DNA from: a virus
Virus record (IMG/VR): IMGVR_UViG_3300032753_000045
Span: 1 to 50,175 of that record
DNA: 50,175 bases
Reading direction: 5' to 3' (one strand)
A model generated the notes under the pieces. The model had not been told where the DNA came from. It saw only the letters and a list, made by a program, of their open reading frames with translations, and searched no databases. Below are positions 14,977 through 24,576 of this stretch, piece by piece. Position numbers and translations under genes: made by a program. How positions within the stretch are numbered: position 1 is the stretch's first letter; each line of letters begins with the position of its first letter.

Positions 14977-15660
14977 TTAAATAACTTCCGGGAAAGTCGT
15001 TTGACAGATTGGCGGAATAAATTGAGGGTAAACAGTAAAATGAATAAAACGCATACTTTCTGCCGCCACGCTTCTACTAAAAGAATGCGCGAGCCAAGAG
15101 TTTGTAAGCATCAACATACCGGGTTTTGCTTCGTAACAAATAGAATTACTTGCTGGGGTAGCTTTAGTAGCATCTTTTTCACGCAAATTTATTTGAACTT
15201 TTCCAGCTTTTGGATCATGGAATAAAACTTTTGAACAGTTTTCAGGGCACTCTAAAAAATAAAACCCAACAATTTGAGTTCCAAATCCGTGTACATGCTG
15301 CTCCATACCCGAATGTTTTGCATGGTCTTGACACCAAAACTCATCAAAAAAAGTTCTAATATTGGTTAAATCATAGCCTTGCGAATCTAAGATATCCCAA
15401 GACACATTTAAGATATAGTCCGTTAGCTCTTTAATATTAGGGTCATCGTGAAAATTTTGTGTTTGATAGACCGGATATATTTCATCTAACTGTGGTTTTT
15501 CAACTTTAGCTTTTTGAACATAAAGCGCCGCAACTTCCCGAGCTTTTTCTAAATATTCCGATTTCATGATGGAATAAATAGCGGTTGGAAAATAATACTC
15601 TACTGAAAATTGATCGCTATTGTTTAGATCAACTTTCGCTTCTTGATTTTCAGTAGTCAT
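14977..15660 (-). CDS. 2-oxoglutarate/Fe(II)-dependent oxygenase-like protein (227 aa)
   Basis: Jelly-roll oxygenase pattern: HSGMEQHVHGFGTQIVGFYFLECP, LFHDPK, and the distal W-AHSFSRS with the third metal His, then RFIHFTVYP with the Arg expected to hold 2-oxoglutarate. Similar proteins are common near fibres of aquatic phages. The frame runs upstream to a GTG at 15699 overlapping the fibre gene, but ATG 15660 is preferred: AAGGA (15682-15686) lies 13 nt before it. It may hydroxylate a virion protein or sugar; the substrate is unknown. Confidence 0.72.
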   Translation of the reverse strand: MTTENQEAKVDLNNSDQFSVEYYFPTAIYSIMKSEYLEKAREVAALYVQKAKVEKPQLDEIYPVYQTQNFHDDPNIKELTDYILNVSWDILDSQGYDLTNIRTFFDEFWCQDHAKHSGMEQHVHGFGTQIVGFYFLECPENCSKVLFHDPKAGKVQINLREKDATKATPASNSICYEAKPGMLMLTNSWLAHSFSRSVAAESMRFIHFTVYPQFIPPICQTTFPEVI

Positions 15661-15679
15661 TTTAAAAATATTTTCCTTA

Positions 15680-18600
15680 TTAAGCTGTGTAAGTACCACT
15701 ACTTGTAAACGTATGAATCGTGTTTCCGCTACTAGAGGTTACTGTACCACCAGTGCCTTTTTGACTTCCAGTATACGATAGAATAAATATACCAGATCCA
15801 CCTGACCCGCCGTTATTATACCCAGCTCCACCACCACCACCCGTGTTGGTACCGCCATTACCGCCGTTACCGTGGCTGCCACCACCCCCTCCGCCAGCGC
15901 CGCCTGATCCGCAACCGCCGCCGTTGAATCCAGAAGCACCGCCACCGCCACCAGCATAAGTTATTGAAGTACCAGAAATGCTAGATGATTTACCAGCACC
16001 ACCACTACCTGAGGAATTTCCGCAACCAAAGCAAGGGCTACCATTACCGCCTGCGGCATTGGCACCGCCACCGCCGCCGCCATTATACCGACGACCTGTA
16101 CCACCGTTATTGCCTTGTCCAGCAGTACCAGAACCACCAGATGAACCACAAGGAGAACCAGTATAACCACCAGCACCAGAACCACCACTACCAGAATTGG
16201 CACCACCACCGCCTACTGCAGTAACAGTAGAAATAGTGCCGCCAGAAAATACGGAATTGCTACCATTAGATGATTGACCACCGCCACCACCAACGGTAAC
16301 GGTATATGCAGTGCCGACTGACACAGTAATAGAGCCAGTTAGATAGCCGCCTGCGCCGCCCCCACCACCACCGCTTCCGCCCGCAGAGCCGCCGCCGCCG
16401 CCAGCAACAATTAGATAGTTAACACTATAGGCAGTATTAACTAAGGCATTGTAGCCCCATACAGGTAGCCATCCTTGGGTAGAATCTATATAAACAAAAG
16501 TAACTGCTTCGCGCTGTAGATTTAATAAACCGTTACCAGTGCCACCCAATAATTTATTGCCATTTGGGTTAATTGTTAAATTATTGGTAGAAAAAGTACC
16601 AGCATAATCCACCAAAGAAATTTGTTGTCCAGAAGTTGGGCTTGCTGGCAAAGTCATGGTAATCCCACCGCTAGTGGTATTAATTGGATAACCATTACCC
16701 GCAGAAGCAGTGAAATTGGCAGTTTGAACTGATTGCCATGTTACGCCGCCGTTTACACCAGAATAACCAGAAATACCGCTAAATCCAGAATATCCAGATA
16801 TACCAGAACCGCTATATCCAGAATAACCAGAAATGCCTGATCCGCTATATCCAGAAATACCCGAATAGCCACTAATTCCGGAAAAACCTGATGCGCCGTT
16901 GATACCGCTATAACCAGAAATACCGGAATAGCCGCTAAATCCGGAAGTGCCAGTAGCACCATTTTGACCGCTATAGCCTGATATTCCACTAAAACCACTA
17001 TAGCCAGAAATACCAGAAAAACCGCTGTATCCGCTTACGCCTGAGCCGCTATAGCCGCTAATGCCACTATATCCGCTAATACCAGAATATCCCGAAATGC
17101 CTGAGAAACCGCTGTAGCCGCTTACGCCGCTTCCAGAATAGCCGCTAGTGCCGCTATAACCACTAAAACCAGATATACCGCTATAGCCACTATAACCGCT
17201 AATACCTGAATAACCAGATACACCGCTAAAACCAGAAATACCGCTATAGCCAGAAGTCCCATTTTGTCCTGAATATCCACTTATGCCAGAAAAACCACTA
17301 TAGCCAGAAATACCTGATCCGCTATAGCCTGATATGCCGCTATAGCCGCTAATTCCTGAAAAACCGCTGTAGCCGCTAATGCCCGAATATCCGGAATAGC
17401 CGCTAGCGCCATCGTGACCGATAGTTCCGTTTTGACCAGAGAATCCACTAAAACCAGACTGTCCAACTGTGCCTGAATAACCAGAAATACCGCTGTAACC
17501 TGAAATTCCTGAATAACCACTTATGCCAGAGTAACCACTAAAACCAGACAATCCTGATCCGCTGTAGCCTGATATTCCTGAACCGCTGTAACCAGAGTAG
17601 CCGCTATATCCACTAATTCCTGATCCTGAATAGCCTGAATATCCGCTAATACCAGATGCACCATTTGTGCCATTAGCTCCAGAATAACCGCTATAACCAC
17701 TTGTGCCTACTGCGCCACTATAACCGCTATATCCGCTTGTTCCAATTGCACCGCTGTAGCCAGAGTAACCGCTTATACCCGATCCACTAAATCCTGATAT
17801 ACCGCTATAGCCCGAATAACCAGATATGCCAGAAGCACCATTTGTTCCATTGCTACCAGAAAAACCAGAAATTCCACTAAATCCAGAATAGCCGGAATAA
17901 CCAGAAGTTCCAACAGCCCCAGTAGCAGTAATTGTCCAATTGCTAAAAGATGCTCCACCACTAACATATGTCATATTGACTGTTAATGTAGTGCCTGTAA
18001 ATGCTGTAATTAAGCCTTCCATAAATTGTGATGGCACAGATGTAGCAAATACTCTGATATATTGCCCAACAGCAAAAGCTGTAGTGGAAGCATCTAAATT
18101 AGTAGTAAAAGATTTGCTACCAAGGCTTAATGAATTTGATCCTGTTGCGGTCAATCCATAATATCCCAAACCGGAATATCCGCTAAAACCGCTAATTCCT
18201 GAAAATCCAGAAGCTCCATTAATCCCGCTGATACCACTAAACCCAGATATGCCGCTAAAACCACTATAGCCACTAATTCCACTAAAACCTGAATGACCTG
18301 AAATACCAGAATATCCACTGATTCCGCTAACCCCCGATGTACCCGAAAACCCTGAAAAACCTGAATAGCCAGATACACCGCTTCCTGAATAACCAGAAAT
18401 ACCAGAACCCGAATAACCGCTTATTCCAGAAAATCCTGAAATTCCCGAATAACCACTGATACCACTGTATCCGCTGATTCCAGAATAACCACTTTCTCCA
18501 CTAATACCAGAAAAACCTGAATAGCCTGAAGTTCCTACAATTTGACCAGCATTAAACCAAATAGTGCCATTCCAAATCCATAGATCACCATCAGAATCTA

Positions 18601-19633
18601 CAATATAAGCATCATTTACTTGATTACCTGTTGGTGGTAAATCAGCGGGAGTGGCAACAGAGCCTTTGATATTGATGTTTGCGCCTTGTTGACCGCTAAA
18701 TCCACTAAAACCAGAATATCCAGAATAGCCAGAAGTACTCAAACCTGAGTAACCCGAGATACCGCTATAGCCTGACTCCCCAGACCATCCGCTATATCCA
18801 CTAATACCTGAAAATCCGCTATATCCAGAATAGCCAGAAGTACCCACACCAGAAAATTGTGTCCAAACAATCGGCGTAATTCCAATCGTTCCAGATTTTG
18901 GAGCAATAACTACCCATCCAGTACCGTGATTATCTGTTCCATATTCAATGAAAGTAAAAGATCCGGGTACTTCGCTCCAAACATTCATGTCAAGTGCTCG
19001 AGTCCAAGCACCCGCGGCTGCAACATAGATACCATTTTCGGCAGCGTTATCTTGATCTTTTACGCAAACACGGTCGCCAGCTACAGTAGTGTAGCCGTCA
19101 ATAGTTTGTAAACCTGACAGAGTAATATTGCCGCCGCCTTTAGATACAGGGAGGGTAGCAACTTGACATTCTGCTTTTGCAACCATACCTTGTGCGATTG
19201 CATCGGCATATTGTTTGTTAACTAAATCATTTTGATTAACAGGTAAAGTATTTACTTGACCTGTAACCGTAAACATATTTTGAAACGCGGCTGAATATAA
19301 ACCGTTTTCTAAACCTTCTATTTGAACGAAAGCACTACCAGTACCCGCAGTCATCAAATTGACTACAAAATCTCCGATATTCCATGCTCTTGGAACTGTA
19401 CCTTCTTCGCCTCGAGTAACTGTCCAAACATCGCCTGTTACATTGGTAACATAAACAATTTCGTTAATTAAACTATTTGTTGCATTAACTATTGTTGCGG
19501 TAAATGCTTGCCCTGTAGCGGGCGAAGGAAAGTTAACAGAAGTCCCGCTTGCAACTGTGATCGTAGTATCAGTACTACTTACAGGAAGTGCAAGTGCAGT
19601 TTGGGCTTGATTGGAGAATAATAGTATTGCCAT
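15680..19633 (-). CDS. Very large tail fibre/adhesin with collagen-like and glycine-rich domains (1317 aa)
   Basis: Parts in order: an N-terminal attachment domain of about 130 residues shared with the protein at 19932-21344; a conserved stretch (VAKAECQVATLPVSKGGGN, NGIYVAAAGAWTRA) typical of phage fibres; about 700 residues of G-[Y/F/I]-S triplets interrupted by small non-repeat islands; a beta-rich block (about 990-1060); and a glycine-rich C-terminal domain with many GGGGG runs that ends FTSSGTYTA. The triplets imply a collagen-like trimeric shaft, though almost without proline. The glycine-rich end resembles polyglycine-II-type receptor-binding adhesins. Probably the host-recognition fibre. 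Confidence 0.88.
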   Translation of the reverse strand: MAILLFSNQAQTALALPVSSTDTTITVASGTSVNFPSPATGQAFTATIVNATNSLINEIVYVTNVTGDVWTVTRGEEGTVPRAWNIGDFVVNLMTAGTGSAFVQIEGLENGLYSAAFQNMFTVTGQVNTLPVNQNDLVNKQYADAIAQGMVAKAECQVATLPVSKGGGNITLSGLQTIDGYTTVAGDRVCVKDQDNAAENGIYVAAAGAWTRALDMNVWSEVPGSFTFIEYGTDNHGTGWVVIAPKSGTIGITPIVWTQFSGVGTSGYSGYSGFSGISGYSGWSGESGYSGISGYSGLSTSGYSGYSGFSGFSGQQGANINIKGSVATPADLPPTGNQVNDAYIVDSDGDLWIWNGTIWFNAGQIVGTSGYSGFSGISGESGYSGISGYSGISGYSGISGFSGISGYSGSGISGYSGSGVSGYSGFSGFSGTSGVSGISGYSGISGHSGFSGISGYSGFSGISGFSGISGINGASGFSGISGFSGYSGLGYYGLTATGSNSLSLGSKSFTTNLDASTTAFAVGQYIRVFATSVPSQFMEGLITAFTGTTLTVNMTYVSGGASFSNWTITATGAVGTSGYSGYSGFSGISGFSGSNGTNGASGISGYSGYSGISGFSGSGISGYSGYSGAIGTSGYSGYSGAVGTSGYSGYSGANGTNGASGISGYSGYSGSGISGYSGYSGYSGSGISGYSGSGLSGFSGYSGISGYSGISGYSGISGYSGTVGQSGFSGFSGQNGTIGHDGASGYSGYSGISGYSGFSGISGYSGISGYSGSGISGYSGFSGISGYSGQNGTSGYSGISGFSGVSGYSGISGYSGYSGISGFSGYSGTSGYSGSGVSGYSGFSGISGYSGISGYSGISGYSGSGVSGYSGFSGISGYSGFSGISGYSGQNGATGTSGFSGYSGISGYSGINGASGFSGISGYSGISGYSGSGISGYSGYSGSGISGYSGFSGISGYSGVNGGVTWQSVQTANFTASAGNGYPINTTSGGITMTLPASPTSGQQISLVDYAGTFSTNNLTINPNGNKLLGGTGNGLLNLQREAVTFVYIDSTQGWLPVWGYNALVNTAYSVNYLIVAGGGGGSAGGSGGGGGGAGGYLTGSITVSVGTAYTVTVGGGGGQSSNGSNSVFSGGTISTVTAVGGGGANSGSGGSGAGGYTGSPCGSSGGSGTAGQGNNGGTGRRYNGGGGGGANAAGGNGSPCFGCGNSSGSGGAGKSSSISGTSITYAGGGGGASGFNGGGCGSGGAGGGGGGSHGNGGNGGTNTGGGGGAGYNNGGSGGSGIFILSYTGSQKGTGGTVTSSSGNTIHTFTSSGTYTA
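16750..18850 (-). repeat. Degenerate repeats encoding the collagen-like shaft
   Basis: Short near-repeats rich in CCAGAATA, CCGCTATA and variants encode (GYS)(GFS)(GIS) triplets. Synonymous codons are mixed freely, so the DNA is much less uniform than the protein. The repeat is interrupted near 17900-18165 and 18540-18700 by non-repeat segments. This is coding repetition, not a CRISPR array, and is a likely place for length variation. Confidence 0.85.
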
Positions 19634-19652
19634 AGCAAACCCTTACAAACTG

Positions 19653-19922
19653 TTAGAGAATAGAATAAGTATCGTTAGCTGCGCCAGTAAATTCAATTTT
19701 GGATACTGGGAAATTTAAAACATAGTAAATTTGCCCTGAAATACTTCCAGTTGGAGTTACAGATGGGTAATAGTTTGTGCCATCTAAAGAAAAAGCAATT
19801 GCTTTTCCAGCAGCGGTAGAATTTAACACTAAAGTTGCGGGAAGTTGAATTCCAACAGCATTAACAATTGCTGTTGAACCTGTTAGTGTGCCGTTAATTG
19901 GGCTGCCATAGTTAGTAGTCAT
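19653..19922 (-). CDS. Small beta-rich tail/fibre protein (89 aa)
   Basis: Located between two fibre genes in the same operon. The sequence is beta-rich with small residues (ATLVLNSTAAGKAIAFSLDG, KIEFTGAANDTYSIL), like a single decoration or immunoglobulin-like domain. No specific family recognised. Probably a minor tail or fibre component. Confidence 0.6.
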   Translation of the reverse strand: MTTNYGSPINGTLTGSTAIVNAVGIQLPATLVLNSTAAGKAIAFSLDGTNYYPSVTPTGSISGQIYYVLNFPVSKIEFTGAANDTYSIL

Positions 19923-19931
19923 ATTAAATCC

Positions 19932-21344
19932 TTACGCTGTATAGGTTCCAGAAGATGTAAATTGCATGATAGTAAAGGCGCCAGAAGTAGTAACAGTTGG
20001 GCTTCCAGTAGTAAGACCTGTGTAATTTACTGTAGGTACAGAGAGATACCCTACACCAGAACCGCCAGTGCCGCCGGGCGCGCCTGATCCACCGCCACCG
20101 CCACCGCCAGTATTAACTGTTCCGTTCCCCCCAATGCCGCCATTTGAACCGCTACCGCCGCCGCCATTTCCGCCAGAAGCTGGTGTTCCCCCAAAAGCTG
20201 CACCGCCGCCGCCGCCGCCAGCTAAATAAATGGTAGAGCCTGTGATAATGGTGCTTAGACCAACACCGCCATTTCCTGCGTGTCCATAGCCGGGTCCACT
20301 ATAAGGGTACGCAGTTTGACCCGCCGCTCCAGCGCCACCGCCACCGCCGCTAGCATAACCATAACCTTGACCACCGTTATTACCTTGACCAGAAGTTCCC
20401 GCGCCGCCTAATGAACCGTAGTTACCAACAGAGCCGCCTTGACCGCCGCCGCCTGATCCGCCGTTTGCACCTTGTCCAGCTCCGCCTGAACCGCCGCCAA
20501 TTGCAGATACGATTCCAGTGATACTAGAATTTCCACCATTAGTAACGCTAGCACCGCCAGCGCCAATGATGAAGGTGTAAATAGTTCCGGGTAAAAGATT
20601 TGTTGTAGAAGAAAGATATCCGCCAGCACCGCCGCCACCGCCATCGTTCCCACTAGTACCCCCACCACCGCCGCCAGCAACCAGCACATAGGATGCTGGA
20701 TACGTCACGATTGGTGGCACTACGCTTGTACCTGAGTTTTGTAAAACGTAAGCATCAAAATTTGAGCTATAAGTCAAAATTAAAGGATATCCCGCCCAAA
20801 TATCGTTGGCAATCAACGGATAGTTATTACCTTTAACAATCGGTTTAGCAGCCAAAATGGTTGACCCCAATGTAAGCTGCAACGTAGCCGCGCCTGTATT
20901 GGCATTTAAACCTTTTAATATAAAATTAAAACCATCGGGTAACGTAGTAAGATTTGAGTTAATTTGACTTGTTAAGGCATTCGCTGTTCCGCCAGCGGTA
21001 TTGAAAGAATATTTACCGTTTTGAAATTGATCGACTTGAATTAAGCTTTCCATTGTCCCCTTAGTAGGGTACATACCAAAGCTGTTCCCGGTAAGCCAAG
21101 TTTGCGCCAATGTGCCTTCTTGTGCTCGAACAACCGTAACTGTATCGCCAGAACGAGCAGTTACTAATACTATTTCATAACTAGTACTGGAGTTATTGTA
21201 AATAGTAGCTAGAAAATTTTGACCACTTACTGGAGTTGGAAATAACGAACCAGTGCCTGCCTGAAGATAAATGGTAGTATCAGTGCTAGTGATCGGGCTT
21301 GCCAATGCAGATAGAGCATTATTAGCGAATTGCAGAATAGTCAT
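19932..21344 (-). CDS. Short tail fibre with glycine-rich C-terminal adhesin domain (470 aa)
   Basis: Paralogue of the 1317-aa fibre at both ends. N-terminal: shared pattern STDTTI..A.GT...FP.P.SGQ.F.ATI, later VT..GDT.TV.R..EGT...W. C-terminal: starts SYVLVAGGGGGG, continues as glycine clusters with YLAGGGGGG, and ends FTSSGTYTA, identical to the long fibre. It lacks the collagen-like shaft. The two may sit on the same baseplate and bind related receptors, the short one near the plate and the long one further out. Confidence 0.82.
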   Translation of the reverse strand: MTILQFANNALSALASPITSTDTTIYLQAGTGSLFPTPVSGQNFLATIYNNSSTSYEIVLVTARSGDTVTVVRAQEGTLAQTWLTGNSFGMYPTKGTMESLIQVDQFQNGKYSFNTAGGTANALTSQINSNLTTLPDGFNFILKGLNANTGAATLQLTLGSTILAAKPIVKGNNYPLIANDIWAGYPLILTYSSNFDAYVLQNSGTSVVPPIVTYPASYVLVAGGGGGGTSGNDGGGGGAGGYLSSTTNLLPGTIYTFIIGAGGASVTNGGNSSITGIVSAIGGGSGGAGQGANGGSGGGGQGGSVGNYGSLGGAGTSGQGNNGGQGYGYASGGGGGAGAAGQTAYPYSGPGYGHAGNGGVGLSTIITGSTIYLAGGGGGGAAFGGTPASGGNGGGGSGSNGGIGGNGTVNTGGGGGGGSGAPGGTGGSGVGYLSVPTVNYTGLTTGSPTVTTSGAFTIMQFTSSGTYTA

Positions 21345-21353
21345 AGCAAAACC

Positions 21354-21971
21354 TTAATAAGTAACATTGAAAGTATACTGGAAAGGGAGCTGTAAAGCAC
21401 CTGAATTTATTGCCGCTTGCATAATTGGCGCAAAAGTTACTAAGGAGCTTGACGGGTTTATAGCTATATCCACTACGTTGTTTGAAGCAAAAGTGACGCT
21501 AATATCATAGGTATTTGGGATAGGTAAAGGAATACCGTTTTCTTGTGCCAAAAATCTATAAATCCTGTTTTTTAACCAAACAGTGTTAAATTGAAAGCCG
21601 TCGCCTTTATAAAAATTCCAAGTGACAACTCGTTTAAAAATATCGTCGGTTGTTTGATAGAAACCTGCTGGAGAAACGATGACGTTTGCGTTATACACTG
21701 TTGTATCGTAAATAGCTTCGTCATATACGCCAGAAGAGATATTTCCAGAATACGGTAATACGGGTCTAATAATTCCGTAAATACTGTAGACTGTCCAATC
21801 TAATAATGGAGCTATTTGTTCAGTATATACAGGTAAATTTAGACTATTTGTATTATCTAAATATGTTTGAGAAATATTATTATAAGCGGTAAAAAAAGCT
21901 TGTAAATCTTCAACATACGCATCTTGCGTATATTGTTGATATAGGTAAGCTGGAAGAACCGTTGTTTGCAT
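21354..21971 (-). CDS. Baseplate/tail protein linking J-like wedge to fibres (205 aa)
   Basis: Placed directly after the baseplate J-like gene, the position of tail protein I (P2) or DUF2612-type proteins in contractile tails. The sequence is aromatic-rich with VYTEQIAPLLDWTVYSIYG and a C-terminal beta part (YDISVTFASNNVVDIAI). Probably the wedge or fibre-attachment component. The family name is inferred from position and size. Confidence 0.6.
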   Translation of the reverse strand: MQTTVLPAYLYQQYTQDAYVEDLQAFFTAYNNISQTYLDNTNSLNLPVYTEQIAPLLDWTVYSIYGIIRPVLPYSGNISSGVYDEAIYDTTVYNANVIVSPAGFYQTTDDIFKRVVTWNFYKGDGFQFNTVWLKNRIYRFLAQENGIPLPIPNTYDISVTFASNNVVDIAINPSSSLVTFAPIMQAAINSGALQLPFQYTFNVTY

Positions 21972-21972
21972 A

Positions 21973-23604
21973 TTAACCTTGAGTAATTGTTACTAACTCA
22001 GTAGCGGTTTCAAAATAGCTTTCAGGATCTCCATAAATTAAACCTGTGCCTGAAGCGGGGCTTACTACAGTGCCATTAATTGTTATGGTGAAAACCATGC
22101 GTGACAATAAAGGGGCTGGAACTAAACTTGCAATCGCGGTTTGGAATACATTTTGTAATTCAAATACATTAATTGGTTGTCCAACATAAATACTGTTGAT
22201 GTAACTAACAATTGCTGGATTACCTAATTGAGCAACTGCTGAAGGGGATACATAATTTAACGACGTTGTATTCCAAACTAATCCAACTGTCACTGTTTGG
22301 ACTGGGGGAATTACAAAAGTAATGTTGTAAGTATCGGGGTAATCATTAATTGAAACCGTTTCGTTTCTTAAATTTGGTGTGACAATACCGCCACTGACAT
22401 ACGCCCCAGCACTAGCCGAATCAAATCCTGTATAGCCTAGAACAGAAGAAGCACCCGGATTAGAAGCTAATGGATAAGTAAAAGTATTGAAAGTTACTTT
22501 TGTAAAGGTATAAGACCCGTTATAAGCAGTAGGACTGCAACCAGCAATAAATCCAGAGCTAGTTCCAGTGGGTAATCCATGAGGTTCTGAAGTTACTACA
22601 GTAACAGTTCCGCCTCCTGTACTTGCCCATGAAATAGTAGAAATGCTTACGCCTAATTCAAAAGTAGTTTGTCCAGTTACTATAGCGATAAACGGTACAT
22701 TATTAATACCTGTCATGCCTGTTACACCAGCAATGTTAATTACTTGCCCTGTTGTGTAACCGTGATTTAAGTTTGTAGTGACTACGGCGGGATAATCATT
22801 AGTAATGTTTGTGACGCCTAAAGTTGATCCAGTGAGGGTCGAAATATCAAAAACACCTTTAAAAATAGCGTTTGCAACAGAATAAGGATCGCCACCCCCT
22901 ACGATAACTTCCCATTGAGCGGTGTTAACTTCGCGGACTGCAATTAATCTTGCTTGAACACCTGAAACTTTTTGTAATTGAGTTTTTAAAAAAGTAGGCA
23001 TTCCTTGAGCAGAAGCTAATCCTGCTTGAATTACTTGTGCTCGATATTCTTGAATTGGTTGTACGGTAGCTCCGGGTAACCCCGCAGTTAAGTTTGTACA
23101 GGTTAATGTCACTCCCGAAGGAATGGACGTAATAATTTGAGTAACGGTTCCGATTGGAACCGCCCATGATCCTGCTGAGGTAGCAAGACAATAAAGCGCT
23201 ACACTTTGACCATTTGTTTGAATGATTCCGCCGTCTTGAACGGTATATTGGTAGCTACCATCAGACACTGTAAAACCGATAGGAATAACAAATCCGGGGC
23301 TTCCGCTAAACGTAACGTAAACAGATGTATTTGAACCAACTCCTTGTTGAACGCCATAAACTTGCCCTAATTGGTACAGAATAGAAGGGTTGGCGGTAGC
23401 TGGACTAATTGAATTTACAAGGTCTACGAACGCTTGATCTTGAACTACTACGGCGCCTGCGGCAGTAGAAGCCATATCTTCCACTAAAGAACCGGGTAAA
23501 TTGGTTGTTAAACCGGGGGCAAGAGCAGTTGCTGCTGCAATTTCAGCTTGTAAAAGATCTGCTGGAAGAGCTGGCACTGCGCCAGCGGTAGTAATTTGTG
23601 CCAT
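21973..23604 (-). CDS. Baseplate J-like wedge protein with inserted FCCH-like domains (543 aa)
   Basis: N-terminal PALPADLLQAEIAAATALAPGLTT and the following SLVEDMASTAAGA match the J-like baseplate protein start; the core PGATVQPIQEYRAQVIQAG and the later NLRNETVSINDYPDTYNITFVIPP are typical too. Around residues 265-400 are two modules of the type HG[YL]xTGxxVxIxGVxGMT and PHGLPTG..., like FCCH domains often inserted in phage tail proteins. It is part of the contractile baseplate wedge, cotranscribed with the gp25-like and spike genes. Confidence 0.8.
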   Translation of the reverse strand: MAQITTAGAVPALPADLLQAEIAAATALAPGLTTNLPGSLVEDMASTAAGAVVVQDQAFVDLVNSISPATANPSILYQLGQVYGVQQGVGSNTSVYVTFSGSPGFVIPIGFTVSDGSYQYTVQDGGIIQTNGQSVALYCLATSAGSWAVPIGTVTQIITSIPSGVTLTCTNLTAGLPGATVQPIQEYRAQVIQAGLASAQGMPTFLKTQLQKVSGVQARLIAVREVNTAQWEVIVGGGDPYSVANAIFKGVFDISTLTGSTLGVTNITNDYPAVVTTNLNHGYTTGQVINIAGVTGMTGINNVPFIAIVTGQTTFELGVSISTISWASTGGGTVTVVTSEPHGLPTGTSSGFIAGCSPTAYNGSYTFTKVTFNTFTYPLASNPGASSVLGYTGFDSASAGAYVSGGIVTPNLRNETVSINDYPDTYNITFVIPPVQTVTVGLVWNTTSLNYVSPSAVAQLGNPAIVSYINSIYVGQPINVFELQNVFQTAIASLVPAPLLSRMVFTITINGTVVSPASGTGLIYGDPESYFETATELVTITQG

Positions 23605-23927
23605 TAGCTTGCCACCGTAGATTGAATAACTGTTCCGTTTTGAAATACCGCTGCTATATTGTATGTCGGATTGACCGCATTTTGTTGCTTGACAATCGTT
23701 AAACTAGCAAAATGCGGTGCATATTGACTTTGTGTTCTGTTTACCGCTATATCGGGCGGAATCTGTGTCATAACTGAATTTTGAGCAGGGATTCCATAGT
23801 TTGCGTAAAACGGGCTTTCGCCTTGATTTAGCCGTAAAGTTTGAGCTAAAGTTGCCAGCCAAATATAACTGGTTTCGGTTACTTCTACCCATTGCTTGGT
23901 TGCTGGATCTACGCCGTAAGTTCTCAT
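23604..23927 (-). CDS. Baseplate wedge protein, gp25/W-like (107 aa)
   Basis: Small protein between spike and J-like genes, the usual position of W/gp25. Core WLATLAQTLRLNQGESPFYANYGIPAQNSVMTQ resembles the phage gp25-like proteins that hold the sheath initiation site. The start overlaps the preceding gene's end by 4 nt. Call rests on order plus moderate sequence resemblance. Confidence 0.65.
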   Translation of the reverse strand: MRTYGVDPATKQWVEVTETSYIWLATLAQTLRLNQGESPFYANYGIPAQNSVMTQIPPDIAVNRTQSQYAPHFASLTIVKQQNAVNPTYNIAAVFQNGTVIQSTVAS

Positions 23928-24574
23928 ACTGGTTTTCCTGAATTATCCGTACCTGCTTTAACGCCGCTATGAACGTGATTTTCAAGGCTAATACTTCCTG
24001 CGGTGACATCACCGCTAGCAGAAATACTTCCTGTGACCGTTAAATTTCCTGTAATAGTAACGCCAGATGCGTCAATCGTCATCTTTGTGTTACCGATTGT
24101 TACTGTCGTGCCTGTGGGGGTAAGTGTAATAACACAGTTATTATTACTATCGCGTATAACGGCTCCATTAGGAGCACTAATGTTAACGGCGTCAGGATCG
24201 ACTGACTCCCAATCTTTATTGCCTAAAGGCACAAAAATAAGCCCGCCAAGGTTAAAAGGAGTAGTTAAAGGGGCTAACCCTTGTCCAAGACCGTTGATGC
24301 CACCCAAGCGCGTATCGGCTGCTATGCAGACCCCATAATCGCCGACTTGTACAGGTAATCGTACATATTTGCTTTCGGCAATAGCGCAAGTAACCGGGGG
24401 GAACGTAAAATTACCACCCGTATCGATTTCAAAATTTACGGTGACAATTGCACCGTTTACGGCAGTTACGCGGGCAGGCAATTGCAAACCAAAATTTTCT
24501 TGGTTTGAATCCATGCGGTTTTGGATATACTCGGTAATCGTAACCGCAAAGGGGGTTTTTTGAGAGAGATCCAT
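23924..24574 (-). CDS. Baseplate central spike (gpV/gp5-like, 216 aa)
   Basis: N-terminal OB-like part (LPARVTAVNGAIVTVNFEI, LPVQVGDYGVCIAADTRLGG) followed by a beta-helical spike with repeated short strands (ITLTPTGTTVTIGNTKMTIDASGVTITGNLTVTGSISASGDV). The tip SLENHVHSGV carries HxH, the iron-binding apex motif of contractile-tail spikes. It is the membrane-piercing tip of the tail tube. Confidence 0.85.
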   Translation of the reverse strand: MDLSQKTPFAVTITEYIQNRMDSNQENFGLQLPARVTAVNGAIVTVNFEIDTGGNFTFPPVTCAIAESKYVRLPVQVGDYGVCIAADTRLGGINGLGQGLAPLTTPFNLGGLIFVPLGNKDWESVDPDAVNISAPNGAVIRDSNNNCVITLTPTGTTVTIGNTKMTIDASGVTITGNLTVTGSISASGDVTAGSISLENHVHSGVKAGTDNSGKPV

Positions 24575-24576
24575 AA

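Noticed and set aside
15739-16224. Several Val/Pro-rich frames on both strands over the fibre 3' end
   Set aside because: They are shadows of the glycine-rich (GGN) codons of the fibre gene.
16750-18850. Possible CRISPR-like or satellite repeat array
   Set aside because: The repeats keep one open frame and encode G-X-S triplets with mixed synonymous codons; there are no constant repeats with unique spacers.
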